NCBI GenBank assembly: GCA_016711405.1
Contig: JADJSZ010000019.1
Location: forward strand, 1-64,000
Direction: 5' to 3'
DNA length: 64,000 nucleotides
Source: Candidatus Hadersleviella danica
GTDB lineage: Bacteria; Chloroflexota; Anaerolineae; Promineifilales; Promineifilaceae
Positions 27,631 through 36,238 of the stretch are shown in pieces. The position numbers and the translations under genes are program-made. The notes under the pieces were generated by a model that ran no database searches, had not been told where the DNA came from, and was given only the letters and a program-made list of their open reading frames with translations. Positions within the stretch are counted from its first letter, which is position 1, and every line of letters starts with the position of its first letter.

Positions 27631-27645
27631 CCCACAGGAGATATT

Positions 27646-28704
27646 ATGAAACGATTTGTCGCCTTACTTTTGTTGGTGGGGCTGATGGCGTGCCAAACGG
27701 CCGCGCCGACACCTGCCCCACACACGGCCGTGCCCATTACGTTGCGGCTGATGGTTCACGATAGTTTTGAGATTAGCGAGGCCACCTTGGCTCAGTTCAC
27801 GGCCGAAACAGGCCACCATGTCGAAATTTTTAAGGCAGGAGATGCAGGCGAAATGGTCAACAAAGCTGTTTTGTCCAGCGAAGCCCCACTGGCCGATGTG
27901 TTGTTTGGGGTAGACAACACCTTCCTCAGCCGTGCCCTTGAAAATGAGATTTTCTTGCCCTACAACTCCCCCGAACTTATCAACATCCCCGATGCCCTTG
28001 AGTTAGACCCCGAACACCGCGCCCTGCCCGTGGATTATGGGGATGTGTGCCTGAATTATGATAAGGCGTGGTTTACCGAAAACGGTTTGCAACCACCCCA
28101 AACGTTGGCCGATTTGGCCACCCCCGCCTATGCCAAATTAACGGTGGTGGAAAATCCCGCCACCTCTTCGCCGGGACTGGCTTTTTTGCTGGCTACCATC
28201 GCCACATTTGGTGAGGATGGCTATTTGGCCTATTGGCAACAGTTGGTAGCGAACGAAGTGCTTGTCGTTTCGGATTGGTCGAGTGCTTATTATGGGGAGT
28301 TTACGGCCGCTTCCGAATCGGGCACGCGCCCGATTGTGGTGAGCTACGCCAGTAGCCCCCCCGCCGAGGTCTATTTTGCTGAAAGCGCGTTGGAGGAGGC
28401 TCCGACAGCGGCCGTGACCAGCCCCGGCAGTTGTTTCCGCCAAATTGAGTTTGTGGGGGTGTTGCGGGGCACCGCCCACGAAGAGGCGGCGCACCAATTG
28501 GTTGATTTTATCTTAAGCAAAACATTCCAAGAGGATATTCCGCTCAATATGTTTGTCTACCCTGCCAATGAAACGGCCGCCTTGCCCCCCGTCTTTGTCG
28601 AACACAGTGTCATCCCCGCCGAACCAGCCACACTCGACTACACCCAAATTTCCACCAACCGCGAAGCATGGGTGCAAGCGTGGACAGAGGTGGTGGTGAG
28701 GTAG
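27646..28704 (+). CDS. thiB: Thiamine ABC transporter substrate-binding lipoprotein
   Basis: 352 residues from the ATG after AGGAG (27636). The lipobox is LLLVGLMAC, giving a lipid-anchored Cys. ThiB-type blocks include MVHDSFEIS, EIFKAGDAGEMVNKAVL, APLADVLFGVDNTFLSRALE and PVDYGDVCLNYDKAWF. It would capture thiamine outside the membrane. The permease ThiP and ATPase ThiQ are not next to it; the following gene is an unrelated TPR protein on the other strand. Control by the TPP riboswitch upstream supports the substrate assignment strongly. Confidence 0.93.
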   Translation: MKRFVALLLLVGLMACQTAAPTPAPHTAVPITLRLMVHDSFEISEATLAQFTAETGHHVEIFKAGDAGEMVNKAVLSSEAPLADVLFGVDNTFLSRALENEIFLPYNSPELINIPDALELDPEHRALPVDYGDVCLNYDKAWFTENGLQPPQTLADLATPAYAKLTVVENPATSSPGLAFLLATIATFGEDGYLAYWQQLVANEVLVVSDWSSAYYGEFTAASESGTRPIVVSYASSPPAEVYFAESALEEAPTAAVTSPGSCFRQIEFVGVLRGTAHEEAAHQLVDFILSKTFQEDIPLNMFVYPANETAALPPVFVEHSVIPAEPATLDYTQISTNREAWVQAWTEVVVR

Positions 28705-28711
28705 GGCAGAG

Positions 28712-28795
28712 TGCTGAGTGGAAAGTCTTTCAGTCGGTCAGTCGGTCAGTCAATCCGCAATCCCCAATCCCCAATCCCCATTCCTATGGGTTGTA
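28712..28795. repeat. CAGTCGGT and CCAATCC arrays
   Basis: TCAGTCGGTCAGTCGGTCAG 8-bp units followed by CAATCCCCAATCCCCAATCC 7-bp units, in the convergent spacer after thiB. Confidence 0.85.
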
Positions 28796-29686
28796 ATGCA
28801 ACTGTCCTTCGGCCGTGGTCAGCAAGCCTATGGCGATGAGCTGGTGCAGGGCGGCCAGCAGGGCGGGCAGGCTGGTGGGGATTTGCTGGCGAAATACCTC
28901 GCCCAGTTCCCCTTCTTGCTGGTATTTGAGCAGGCCGTTGGTGGCGCGTTTGCCCCACACGGTCAACTCAAACCCAGCGGCCGTGCAAGCAATGTTCAGG
29001 CGCAGGGTTTGGTGGGCAAAGCGCAAACTCGCCCCTTCGCCCTCGGGCAAGGGGCTGACTTTCCAGTACACCCGCCGCTTATCCACTTTACGGCCGCGCC
29101 CGAACAAGCCCCGGCGCATTTCTGTTTCGGTTTCTTCGGACGCACCACAGTAAGTGGTGGCAAAATCGGTCAATAAATCTTGCACAGCTTGCCCAATGGG
29201 AAAGCGCAACCGCCCTGTGGCGGTGGTGGGTATCACCTCGGGTTCGTCGTCTTCTTTGTCGGCCGTGGTTTGTTCGGGAGGGGCTTCATCGGGGAGGGGG
29301 CCGAGGGGGGCTGTTTGCTTCTTTTGCTTGCCCAACTTGCGGAGTTGGACGAGTTGCCCCTCGGCCGCTTTATGGCCGAGTGAAGCGGCGCGTTCAAAAC
29401 ACCACAATGCCTGCTCAAATTGCCCCTCCCGCGTCAGCAACACCCCCAAAAAGAAAAGCGGTTGTGGTTCATTGTCATTGAGCCGCACCGAACGCTTAAA
29501 ATCTTTACGCGCGGCCGTAAACTGCTCCAAAGCGGCATAGGCATGGGCGCGATGGTAGAACGCCACAGCATTCTGGCTGTCCATCTGCACCACCTGTGTA
29601 AAACAGGCGATGGCCTGCTGGTACTGCTTTTCTCGCGCCAACCGCAATCCATCTTCTAAAACTTGTTGTGCTTCATAAATGACCAT
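28784..29686 (-). CDS. TPR-repeat protein with C-terminal domain
   Basis: 300 residues from MVIYEAQQVLEDGLRLAREK. Three TPR units occur at about 5-110 (QAIACFTQVVQMDSQNAVAF, AARKDFKRSVRLNDNEPQPL, EQALWCFERAASLGHKAAEG). A charged Pro/Glu linker (PDEAPPEQTTADKEDDEPEV) leads to a 150-residue C-terminal domain I do not recognise. It is cytoplasmic, with no signal peptide. An in-frame Met 19 codons upstream was not used because that segment is AT-rich spacer. Function is probably protein-protein scaffolding. Confidence 0.7.
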   Translation of the reverse strand: MVIYEAQQVLEDGLRLAREKQYQQAIACFTQVVQMDSQNAVAFYHRAHAYAALEQFTAARKDFKRSVRLNDNEPQPLFFLGVLLTREGQFEQALWCFERAASLGHKAAEGQLVQLRKLGKQKKQTAPLGPLPDEAPPEQTTADKEDDEPEVIPTTATGRLRFPIGQAVQDLLTDFATTYCGASEETETEMRRGLFGRGRKVDKRRVYWKVSPLPEGEGASLRFAHQTLRLNIACTAAGFELTVWGKRATNGLLKYQQEGELGEVFRQQIPTSLPALLAALHQLIAIGLLTTAEGQLHYNP

Positions 29687-29769
29687 ACTATTGATTGTAC
29701 AGAACCCGCTTTGACCAAATAGAATTTTTTGCCCAAAATTCACGCAGAAGAAAGAAGAAGAAGAGAGAA

Positions 29770-29836
29770 GAGAAACCCCACTACTGAGCTTACAGCTTAG
29801 AGCTTATGGCTTACGGCTTACAGCTAAATTAAGGAG
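29770..29836. repeat. GCTTAYG heptamer array
   Basis: GAGCTTACAGCTTAGAGCTT and ATGGCTTACGGCTTACAGCT units; the same unit type as the hairpin at 8062-8135. Confidence 0.85.
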
Positions 29837-29842
29837 ATTCCC

Positions 29843-31018
29843 ATGAGTACGTTGGATTGGATAGACGAGGAGATAACGAACCTGAAGGAGCAGGGGCTGT
29901 ACAACCACATCCGCACCATTGAATCGGCGATGGATGGGTGGGTGGTGATTAACGGCCGCGAGATGCTCAACTTTTGCGCCAACAACTATTTGGGGCTGGC
30001 CAACCATCCCCGCTTAAAGGCGGCCGCCAAAGATGCCATTGACGAATACGGCGTTGGCCCCGGCGCTGTGCGCTCCATCGCGGGAACCATCACCCTGCAC
30101 GACAAATTGGAGCAGGCGCTGGCCGAATTTAAGCACGCCGAGGCGTGTCTCACCTTCCAGAGCGGCTTCACGGCCAATTTGGCCACCATTCCTGCCTTGG
30201 TGGGCAAAGAGGATGTCATTTTTTCGGACGAGTTGAACCACGCCAGCATCATTGATGGCTGTCGGTTGAGCCGAGCCAAAATTGTGGGGTATGCCCACAA
30301 CGACATGGCTGACCTCGAGGCAAAGCTGGGGGAACACACCAATTACGGCCGTCGGCTTATCGTCAGCGATGGCGTGTTTAGCATGGATGGGGACATTGCC
30401 CCGCTGGACAAGCTGTGCGATTTGGCCGAAAAGCACGGCTGTATTTTGATGGTGGACGATGCGCACGGCGAGGGGGTGTTGGGCACGGGCGGCCGGGGCA
30501 TTGTGGATCATTTTGGCTTGCACGGCCGCGTAGACATCGAAGTGGGCACGCTGAGCAAGGCGTTTGGGGTGGTGGGCGGCTTAGTGGCGGGCAAAAAGAG
30601 CCTCGTTGATTGGCTGAAACAAAGGGGACGGCCGTTCCTCTTCTCCAGCGCCATGACAGCCCCCGACGCGGCCGCTTGCCTCGAGGCGGTGGCCATGTTG
30701 CAAGAATCCACCGAATTGGTAGACCGTTTGTGGGCGAACGCCACTCTGATGAAGGGCGAAATGGCCAAGATGGGCTTCGACATTGGGCACAGCACCACCC
30801 CCATTGTGCCCATCATGCTGGGCGAAGCGCCGTTGGCGCGGAAATTTAGCCAACGGCTGTTCGAGGAGGGGGTGTTCGCGATGGCCATTGGCTTCCCCAC
30901 GGTGGCCAAGGGCAAAGCGCGTATTCGGGTGATGAACTCGGCCGCCCATTCCCAAAGCGATTTGGAGCAAGGGTTGGCCATCTTTGAGAAAGTGGGGCGG
31001 GAGTTGGGTGTTATTTAG
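29843..31018 (+). CDS. kbl: Glycine C-acetyltransferase (2-amino-3-ketobutyrate CoA ligase)
   Basis: 391 residues of the alpha-oxoamine synthase family. It splits 2-amino-3-ketobutyrate with CoA into glycine and acetyl-CoA. Visible are NFCANNYLGLANHPRL, GPGAVRSIAGTITLHDKLE, MVDDAHGEGVLGTGGRG (the His and Asp that hold PLP) and the PLP Lys in GTLSKAFGVVGG. The start follows AAGGAG (29832). The next gene is a threonine 3-dehydrogenase, so the pair makes the threonine-to-glycine pathway. Confidence 0.93.
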   Translation: MSTLDWIDEEITNLKEQGLYNHIRTIESAMDGWVVINGREMLNFCANNYLGLANHPRLKAAAKDAIDEYGVGPGAVRSIAGTITLHDKLEQALAEFKHAEACLTFQSGFTANLATIPALVGKEDVIFSDELNHASIIDGCRLSRAKIVGYAHNDMADLEAKLGEHTNYGRRLIVSDGVFSMDGDIAPLDKLCDLAEKHGCILMVDDAHGEGVLGTGGRGIVDHFGLHGRVDIEVGTLSKAFGVVGGLVAGKKSLVDWLKQRGRPFLFSSAMTAPDAAACLEAVAMLQESTELVDRLWANATLMKGEMAKMGFDIGHSTTPIVPIMLGEAPLARKFSQRLFEEGVFAMAIGFPTVAKGKARIRVMNSAAHSQSDLEQGLAIFEKVGRELGVI

Positions 31019-31090
31019 TGGTTAGTGGTTAGTGCGAGTGGTAGTAGTACTTGACTATCCACTAATCACTCCACTACCCACTTTTGGAGT
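31019..31090. repeat. TTAGTGG inverted arrays
   Basis: GTGGTTAGTGGTTAGTGCGA on one side, CCACTAATCACTCCACTACC on the other, around TACTTGACTA. The array begins at the kbl stop. Confidence 0.85.
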
Positions 31091-31097
31091 TAAACCA

Positions 31098-32114
31098 ATG
31101 CGTAAAAAAGTCATTCTCATCACAGGTGCAAGCGGGGAAGTGGGGCAGGCGCTCATTCGCCATTTGGCGGCCGATGGCAACAATCAGGTGGTTTCGATGG
31201 ATTTGCGGCCGTTGCCCGACGATTTGCACGGCCTCTCCCACCATGTGGTGGGCAATTTGCTGGACAACATGTTGCTGGCGCGGATTGTGAGCCAGTATGA
31301 GGTGGATGCCATCTACCACTTGGCGGCACTGCTCTCCACCAGTAGCGAGTTTACGCCCGATGTGGCCCACCAAGTGAATGTGGAGGGGACGCTGGCTTTG
31401 CTGAAAATGGCGACTGAGCAATCGCAATGGCGCGGCCGTTCGATTCAGTTCATCTTCCCCAGCTCCATCGCCGTGTATGGAATGCCCGAAATGGAGCAGA
31501 GCAAAGGGCTGTACCAGCGGGTGCGGGAGTGGGAGTGGAACCAGCCGCGCACGATGTATGGCTGTAACAAGCTCTATTGCGAGTTGTTGGGGGAGTATTT
31601 CGGCCGACATTATCGGCAACTAGCGGCCGAGCAACCCGTCATGGTGGATTTTCGCGCCCTGCGCTTTCCCGGCCTGATTAGTGCATTAACTGTGCCTTCG
31701 GGTGGCACGAGCGATTATGCGCCCGAGATGATCCACGCGGCGGCGCAGGGCAAGCCGTATGCCTGCTTTGTGCGCGAGGATGTGCGCATTCCGTTCATGG
31801 CCATGCCCGATGCTGTGGATTCGCTGTTGCAATTGGCCCATGCCCCGCGTGAGAAGCTGACCCGCTCGGTGTATAACGTGCGGGCGTTTAGCCTGACGGC
31901 GGCCGAGATTCGGGATTTGGTGGTGGCTTCGTTCCCAGAGGCGGAGATTACGTTTGTGCCGGATGTGAAGCGGCAGGCGATTGTGGATAGTTGGCCGGGG
32001 GATATTGATGACAGTGCCGCCCAGCAGGATTGGGATTGGCGGCCGAATTATGACGCGGCGCGGACGTTTACGGAGTATTTGATTCCGAATATCGCCCAGC
32101 GATATGCGAAGTAA
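31098..32114 (+). CDS. Epimerase-type L-threonine 3-dehydrogenase
   Basis: 338 residues of the extended SDR fold. ILITGASGEVGQALIRHLA binds NAD, and YGCNKLYCELLGEYF supplies the catalytic Tyr-xxx-Lys. The block MVDFRALRFPGLISALTVPS plus GGTSDYAPEMIHAA matches the short-chain threonine dehydrogenase group rather than GalE. It would oxidise threonine to 2-amino-3-ketobutyrate for Kbl just upstream. The start at 31098 is used because the 22 codons before it come from arrays. A TDH function is well supported by its place beside kbl. Confidence 0.88.
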   Translation: MRKKVILITGASGEVGQALIRHLAADGNNQVVSMDLRPLPDDLHGLSHHVVGNLLDNMLLARIVSQYEVDAIYHLAALLSTSSEFTPDVAHQVNVEGTLALLKMATEQSQWRGRSIQFIFPSSIAVYGMPEMEQSKGLYQRVREWEWNQPRTMYGCNKLYCELLGEYFGRHYRQLAAEQPVMVDFRALRFPGLISALTVPSGGTSDYAPEMIHAAAQGKPYACFVREDVRIPFMAMPDAVDSLLQLAHAPREKLTRSVYNVRAFSLTAAEIRDLVVASFPEAEITFVPDVKRQAIVDSWPGDIDDSAAQQDWDWRPNYDAARTFTEYLIPNIAQRYAK

Positions 32115-32592
32115 TACAGAAGAGGGAGGAAAGAAGAGAGACGGCCGTTGGGGGAACCTCCAACGGCCGTTTCCCTCTCTCAACGCATCTCCCCCACCCA
32201 ACACCAACGCCATAATTCAGGCAGGTCAAGACAGGGTTTAGAGATAGTTGCTCACAGATGAGTAGGGAGTAGTGTGAAACTACTCACTATTCACTACTCA
32301 CTCGAGTAAAAACTCCCTTTACCCAACAGAGATTCTCCCCACCAACCAAACACCCACATTCCCCTCTATCCCTATCATCCACCGCTATCCGAATACTTAT
32401 TTCCAAACATTTACGCCCTCTTCATCTCCAATCATTGCGAGAACAGCCCAATCTCTTTACAATAGTGACTAACCTTCATGGTAAAATAGTACTAGCAACC
32501 AAATGGAAACTCCTTTTCTACTCGTCTATTTAGTCATTCATCAAACACGACTAAACAACGACCTCTAAACAGTACCGCTGAGGTGCGCGAAA
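32115..32592. other. 478-bp spacer with arrays and no gene
   Basis: Starts with an inverted repeat containing the CGGCCG palindrome (AACGGCCGTTTCC and AACGGCCGT). Next come TAGAGATAGTTG and CTCACAGATGAG as found upstream of nusA and the GCS2 gene, then GTAGTGA inverted arms (32262-32300) with ACTCGAGTA. The AT-rich rest (32310-32590) has no evident gene. The response regulator promoter may lie near 32456-32487 (TTTACA, TAAAAT), but the spacing of 20 bp is poor. Confidence 0.6.
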
Positions 32593-33040
32593 TTGATTAG
32601 CCCAGAAGCCCATTCCACCGCCACCAAACGCACAAAACCCCTCATCTTGGTAGGTGCCGATTTGAACCCCTCTGTACTTGTTGTGGACGACGAACCTATG
32701 GCGCGAACCCTCCTGCGGTTGATGCTGGTACGCGCTGGGTTTGAAGTCGTAGAAGCCAAAGACGGCCACGACGCGCTCGAAAAGCTCAAAGAAAACCGTC
32801 CCGACTTGGTCATCCTAGATGTGATGATGCCGGGGATGGATGGTTTTACAGTTTGTAGCACCATGCGGAGCCAACCGACAACGGCCGATGTCCCTGTTAT
32901 CATGCTCAGTGCCAAAACCGACATGGGCAGTGTCAACAAAGGACTGACCTCGGAGCCACCAAATACCTCACCAAACCCGTCTCCCCGAAACGCTCACCCG
33001 CCATGTGCGGGACATTCTGGGCGAAGCCAGCCACACTTAA
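32593..33040 (+). CDS. Response regulator receiver protein (frameshifted twice)
   Basis: About 150 residues, start uncertain (TTG at 32593 or later). NPSVLVVDDEPMARTLLRLM gives the acidic pocket, LVILDVMMPGMDGF the phospho-acceptor Asp, and VIMLSAKTD the switch region. One base is lost near 32944, after which DLGATKYLTKPVSP supplies the conserved Lys. A C is lost near 32985, after which ETLTRHVRDILGEASHT reaches the stop at 33038. It has only the receiver domain. Both breaks sit near short C runs or repeated dinucleotides, so they look like sequencing indels. Confidence 0.8.
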
Positions 33041-33069
33041 GCATCAATAAGGCGCAATGAGTGCGGTGC

Positions 33070-33150
33070 AAAAAGTACGAATGACGAAGTACGAAGTACG
33101 ATATTACTCGGGAGATATCGTAATTCGTACTTTGTAATTCGTCATTTTTC
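33070..33150. repeat. Palindromic TACGAAG element, copy B
   Basis: GAATGACGAAGTACGAAGTA and its complement flank ATATTACTCGGGAGATAT. It ends seven bases before the selB start codon. Confidence 0.85.
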
Positions 33151-33156
33151 ATTGGT

Positions 33157-35016
33157 ATGTACGTCATTGGCACGGCCGGGCATGTAGACCACGGCAAATC
33201 CACCCTTGTCCGCGCCCTGACAGGCATAGACCCCGACCGCCTGCGCGAAGAAAAAGAGCGGGAGATGACCATAGACCTCGGCTTTGCGTGGTTGAAGCTA
33301 GAGGGGTTGGCAGAAGAAGTGGGGGTGGTAGATGTGCCCGGCCATCGGGACTTCATCGAAAACATGCTGGCGGGGGTGGGGGGCATTGATTTAGCGTTGT
33401 TGGTGATTGCGGCCGATGAAGGCGTGATGCCCCAAACGGCCGAACACCTCGCCATTTTAGACCTGCTGGCCATTCCCCGTGGCCTCATCGTCCTCACCAA
33501 ACTCGACATGGTCGAAGACCCCGACTGGGTGGAGCTAGTCCAACTGGAAATACACGAAAAATTAGCGGGAACGGTGCTGGCCAACGCGCCCATCCTGCCC
33601 GTTTCCGCCCGCACAGGGCAAGGGATGGCCGAACTACGGTCAGCCATCAGCCAGCAATTGCAAACGGCCGAACCACGGCCGAACCTCGGCCGACCCCGCC
33701 TGCCCCTAGACAGGGTCTTTAGCCTGCAAGGGTTCGGCACGGTGGTCACGGGCACATTACTCGGTGGCGCGTTGCGGGTCGGGGATGGGGTCGAGATTCA
33801 GCCGCATGGCTTGCACGGTCGTATTCGTGGCTTGCAAAGCCACAAAACCAAACGGGAAATCGCCCTGCCCGGCAACCGCGTGGCCGTCAATTTGACAGGC
33901 GTGGACAAAGACGACCTCGAGCGGGGGCAAGTGCTCACGGCCGAAGGCGTTCTGCGCCCCACCCTACTCGTAGATGTCGCCTACCGCCACCTGCCCACGA
34001 CCGAAACCCCGCTCAAACACAACAGTGAGGTCAAACTATTTGTGGGGTCAGCCGAAATTTTGGCCCGCGCCCGCGTGTTGGGAGCCAAAGAAATCGCCCC
34101 CGGCGAGACGGTTTGGGTGCAATTGGCCTTGCGCCAGCCAGCGGCCGTCGTGCGCGGCGACCGCTTTATTTTGCGCCGCCCTTCCCCACCCGCCACCCTC
34201 GGCGGCGGCGAAGTGTTGGATGCCCACCCCGGCCGGCAACATCGCCGCTTCCGCCCCGAGGTATTGGCTCGCCTGCAAACGTTATCGCAAGGCACATCGG
34301 GTGATTTGCTCCTGCAAAAATTACAGCGGCTGGAACCCATCGCCCTAGCCAAGTTCCAGCGGGAGGCGGGGCTGGAACCCGCCCAATTTGCGGAGGCGTT
34401 GGCGGAGGTGTTGGGCGACGGCCGTGCCCGCCAACTCGACCAAATTTTGCTTTCCGAGAGCCGTTTCCAAACGGTAATCGGGCAGATGGGGCAAACTGTG
34501 GGGCAATACCACGCCGACAACCCGCTCCGTTTGGGGATGCCCCGCGAGGAGTTGCGGAGCCGGCTGAAGCTGACGGCCGCGCTCTTCAACGCCCTTTTGC
34601 CCCACAGCGGCCTTGTTGAGGAGGGGGCGTTGGTGCGAATGGCTGGCCATGCCATCCGCTTCACGGCCGCCCAACAAACACGCCTCGAGGCGTTGCTGGC
34701 CGATTTTGCCCGTGCGGGGGTCAATTCGCCTAGTGTGAAGGAGGCGCAAGCGGCCGTGGGCGAAGATGTTTATTACGCCCCTCGTAGATTTAGGCGAGCT
34801 TGTGCCGTTGAATGAGGGGGTGGTGTATGCGCGGGCGGAGTACGGCCGTTTGGTGGCGCAAATCAGTGAGTTTATGCGCCAAAATGGCCCCACCAGCGCG
34901 GCCGAGGTGCGCGACTTGCTGGACACGAGCCGAAAATATGTCATTGCCCCGCTGGAACACCTCGACCAGCGGCAATCACGCGCCGCACAGGGGAGGTGCG
35001 GGAGTTGTTGACGTAG
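33157..35016 (+). CDS. selB: Selenocysteine-specific elongation factor (frameshifted twice near the 3' end)
   Basis: About 620 residues. The GTPase part has GTAGHVDHGKSTLVRALTG, DVPGHRDFIENMLAGVGG and LTKLD, with the SelB-specific DRLREEKEREMTIDLGFAW. Domains 2 and 3 follow (GTVVTGTLLGG), then winged-helix repeats that bind SECIS RNA. One base is missing near 34768 (EDVF / ITPLVDLGELVPLNEGVVYA) and another near 34970, after which ITRRTGEVRELLT ends at 35014. SelB brings Sec-tRNA to UGA codons, so the organism should encode selenoproteins and selA, selC and selD elsewhere. None is visible here. Confidence 0.92.
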
Positions 35017-35085
35017 AGTGGCTGTAAACCTTCGCCACCTTAAAAGAAGGCGGCGAATGCCTGGGGAAACGATAGCAGAGGTTCG

Positions 35086-35339
35086 TCAGTTTAGGGGTTG
35101 TGGGCTGATGGGGTGCGCGGGCGTTGGGGAATACGGGAGAGTTGTACGCACGAGGGAGCAGAGGGTTGCCTGACCGCCCGGGCTCGGAAAAAGCCCTTGG
35201 CCGTATCGGGGTCGAGTAGGACAAGGTTTGTGCCTTCCGCATATCGTTGAGCGTATTTCCCCCGCACGGCTCCTTTCAACAACGTTTTCATGTCGTACTC
35301 AGGGCGGAGTTCGTCGTGTAAATCAGGTGTATTGTTCAT
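35086..35339 (-). CDS. Antitoxin of a BrnT-like pair (probably frameshifted)
   Basis: The start (LHDELRPEYDMKTLLKGAVR, then GKYAQRYAEGTNLVLLDPDT) matches the short antitoxin-like proteins found next to BrnT toxins. After DPDTAKGF the frame appears to slip near 35170; in another frame TLCSLVRTTLPYSP leads to a stop at 35086. Members usually continue with a helix at that point (AVNEALR). It overlaps the 3' end of the toxin gene by 17 bases and would be co-transcribed after it. Confidence 0.6.
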
Positions 35340-35604
35340 ATTCTTCCCGCTCTAATGGGGTTAATTCTCGGGCACTAATGATGCGAATACGGTCGTACCG
35401 TTCTGTATGGGAGACCATCAACAAACGGTTTTTGTCGGAATACCCAATCAGTATAAAACGCTCTTCATCATAGGAATGCTCGGGGTCAGAGGCACTCGCA
35501 CTGAGGGGGTCTGCAAAAACGGTGCTGGCTTCTTCAAAAGAAACCCCATGTTTGCGCTTGTTTTGTGCCGCTTTGCGTGGATGCCACTCAAATTTTAAGC
35601 TCAT
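35323..35604 (-). CDS. BrnT family ribonuclease toxin
   Basis: 93 residues. The core is LKFEWHPRKAAQNKRKHGVS, FEEASTVFADP, DEERFILIGYSDKNRLLMVS and IRIISARELTPLEREEYE. This matches the BrnT/DUF497 family well, including the conserved Lys-His in RKHGVSFEEA and the Arg pair in RIRIISAR. BrnT is an mRNA-cleaving toxin. The start at 35604 (MSLKFEW) is preceded by AGGAA on the minus strand. The partner is the overlapping gene at 35086-35339, rather than a classical BrnA. Confidence 0.85.
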   Translation of the reverse strand: MSLKFEWHPRKAAQNKRKHGVSFEEASTVFADPLSASASDPEHSYDEERFILIGYSDKNRLLMVSHTERYDRIRIISARELTPLEREEYEQYT

Positions 35605-35699
35605 TCCTTCCTCAATGAAACTTACAAGATAGAGCGGTATACAAAAAAACCTCCGTCGTCTGTCAGGCGGCGCAGGTTTGAGGGGCAGGTGAGTGGGCT

Positions 35700-36125
35700 T
35701 TAGAGGGGCCAATCCCGCAACATGCGTTCGGTTTCTTCGGCGTGGCCGCTCTCATCGCGCACCATGTCTTCTAGCTGGACAGCCAGCCCTTTTTCGCCCA
35801 ACTCATCCGCTTGGCGGGCGCGTTGGATGTAGTCGGCCGTGGCTTGCCGCTCGGCCGCCAACACAGCCTCCAACATCTCCCGGTTGGTGTGGGCGGTGGG
35901 CACGGGGCGGGGTGTCGTGGTTGGTTCGCCGCCGAGCGAGACGATTTTGTTGGCCAGAAATTGGGCGTGCAGTTGCTCATCAGCCACTTCGGCGAGGAAG
36001 AATTGGGCGAGTTGCGGCCGATACGGCCCCGTCACCTTGGCCGCATAAGTCAGGTATTGGATGATGGCACCGAGTTCGCCGGCGAGGTCGCCGTTTAAGT
36101 TGTCAATCAAGATTTGTTTATTCAT
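35700..36125 (-). CDS. Ferritin-like/bacterioferritin domain protein
   Basis: 141 residues from MNKQILIDNLNGDLAGELGA, preceded by GGAG six bases upstream; a Met four codons earlier lacks this spacing. The four-helix bundle carries the diiron ligands: Glu in GDLAGELGA, Glu-xx-His in VADEQLHAQFLANK, Glu in LAAERQATADYIQ and Glu-xx-His in VRDESGHAEETERM. It probably stores iron or handles oxidative stress. It is a single gene with an inverted array upstream. Confidence 0.82.
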   Translation of the reverse strand: MNKQILIDNLNGDLAGELGAIIQYLTYAAKVTGPYRPQLAQFFLAEVADEQLHAQFLANKIVSLGGEPTTTPRPVPTAHTNREMLEAVLAAERQATADYIQRARQADELGEKGLAVQLEDMVRDESGHAEETERMLRDWPL

Positions 36126-36139
36126 AAGGTTCTCCATTT

Positions 36140-36236
36140 TTGTGTACTGGTGTACTCGTGTATTGGTTTATTAGTATATTGGTGCAGTTTAATATACCCC
36201 TACACCAATATACCAATAAACCTATATACCCATCGT
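36140..36236. repeat. Inverted array (TGTAYTGG / TATTGGT unit)
   Basis: GTACTGGTGTACTCGTGTAT and its degenerate complement CACCAATATACCAATAAACC face each other around GCAGTTTAATATACCCC. Confidence 0.85.
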
Positions 36237-36238
36237 CC

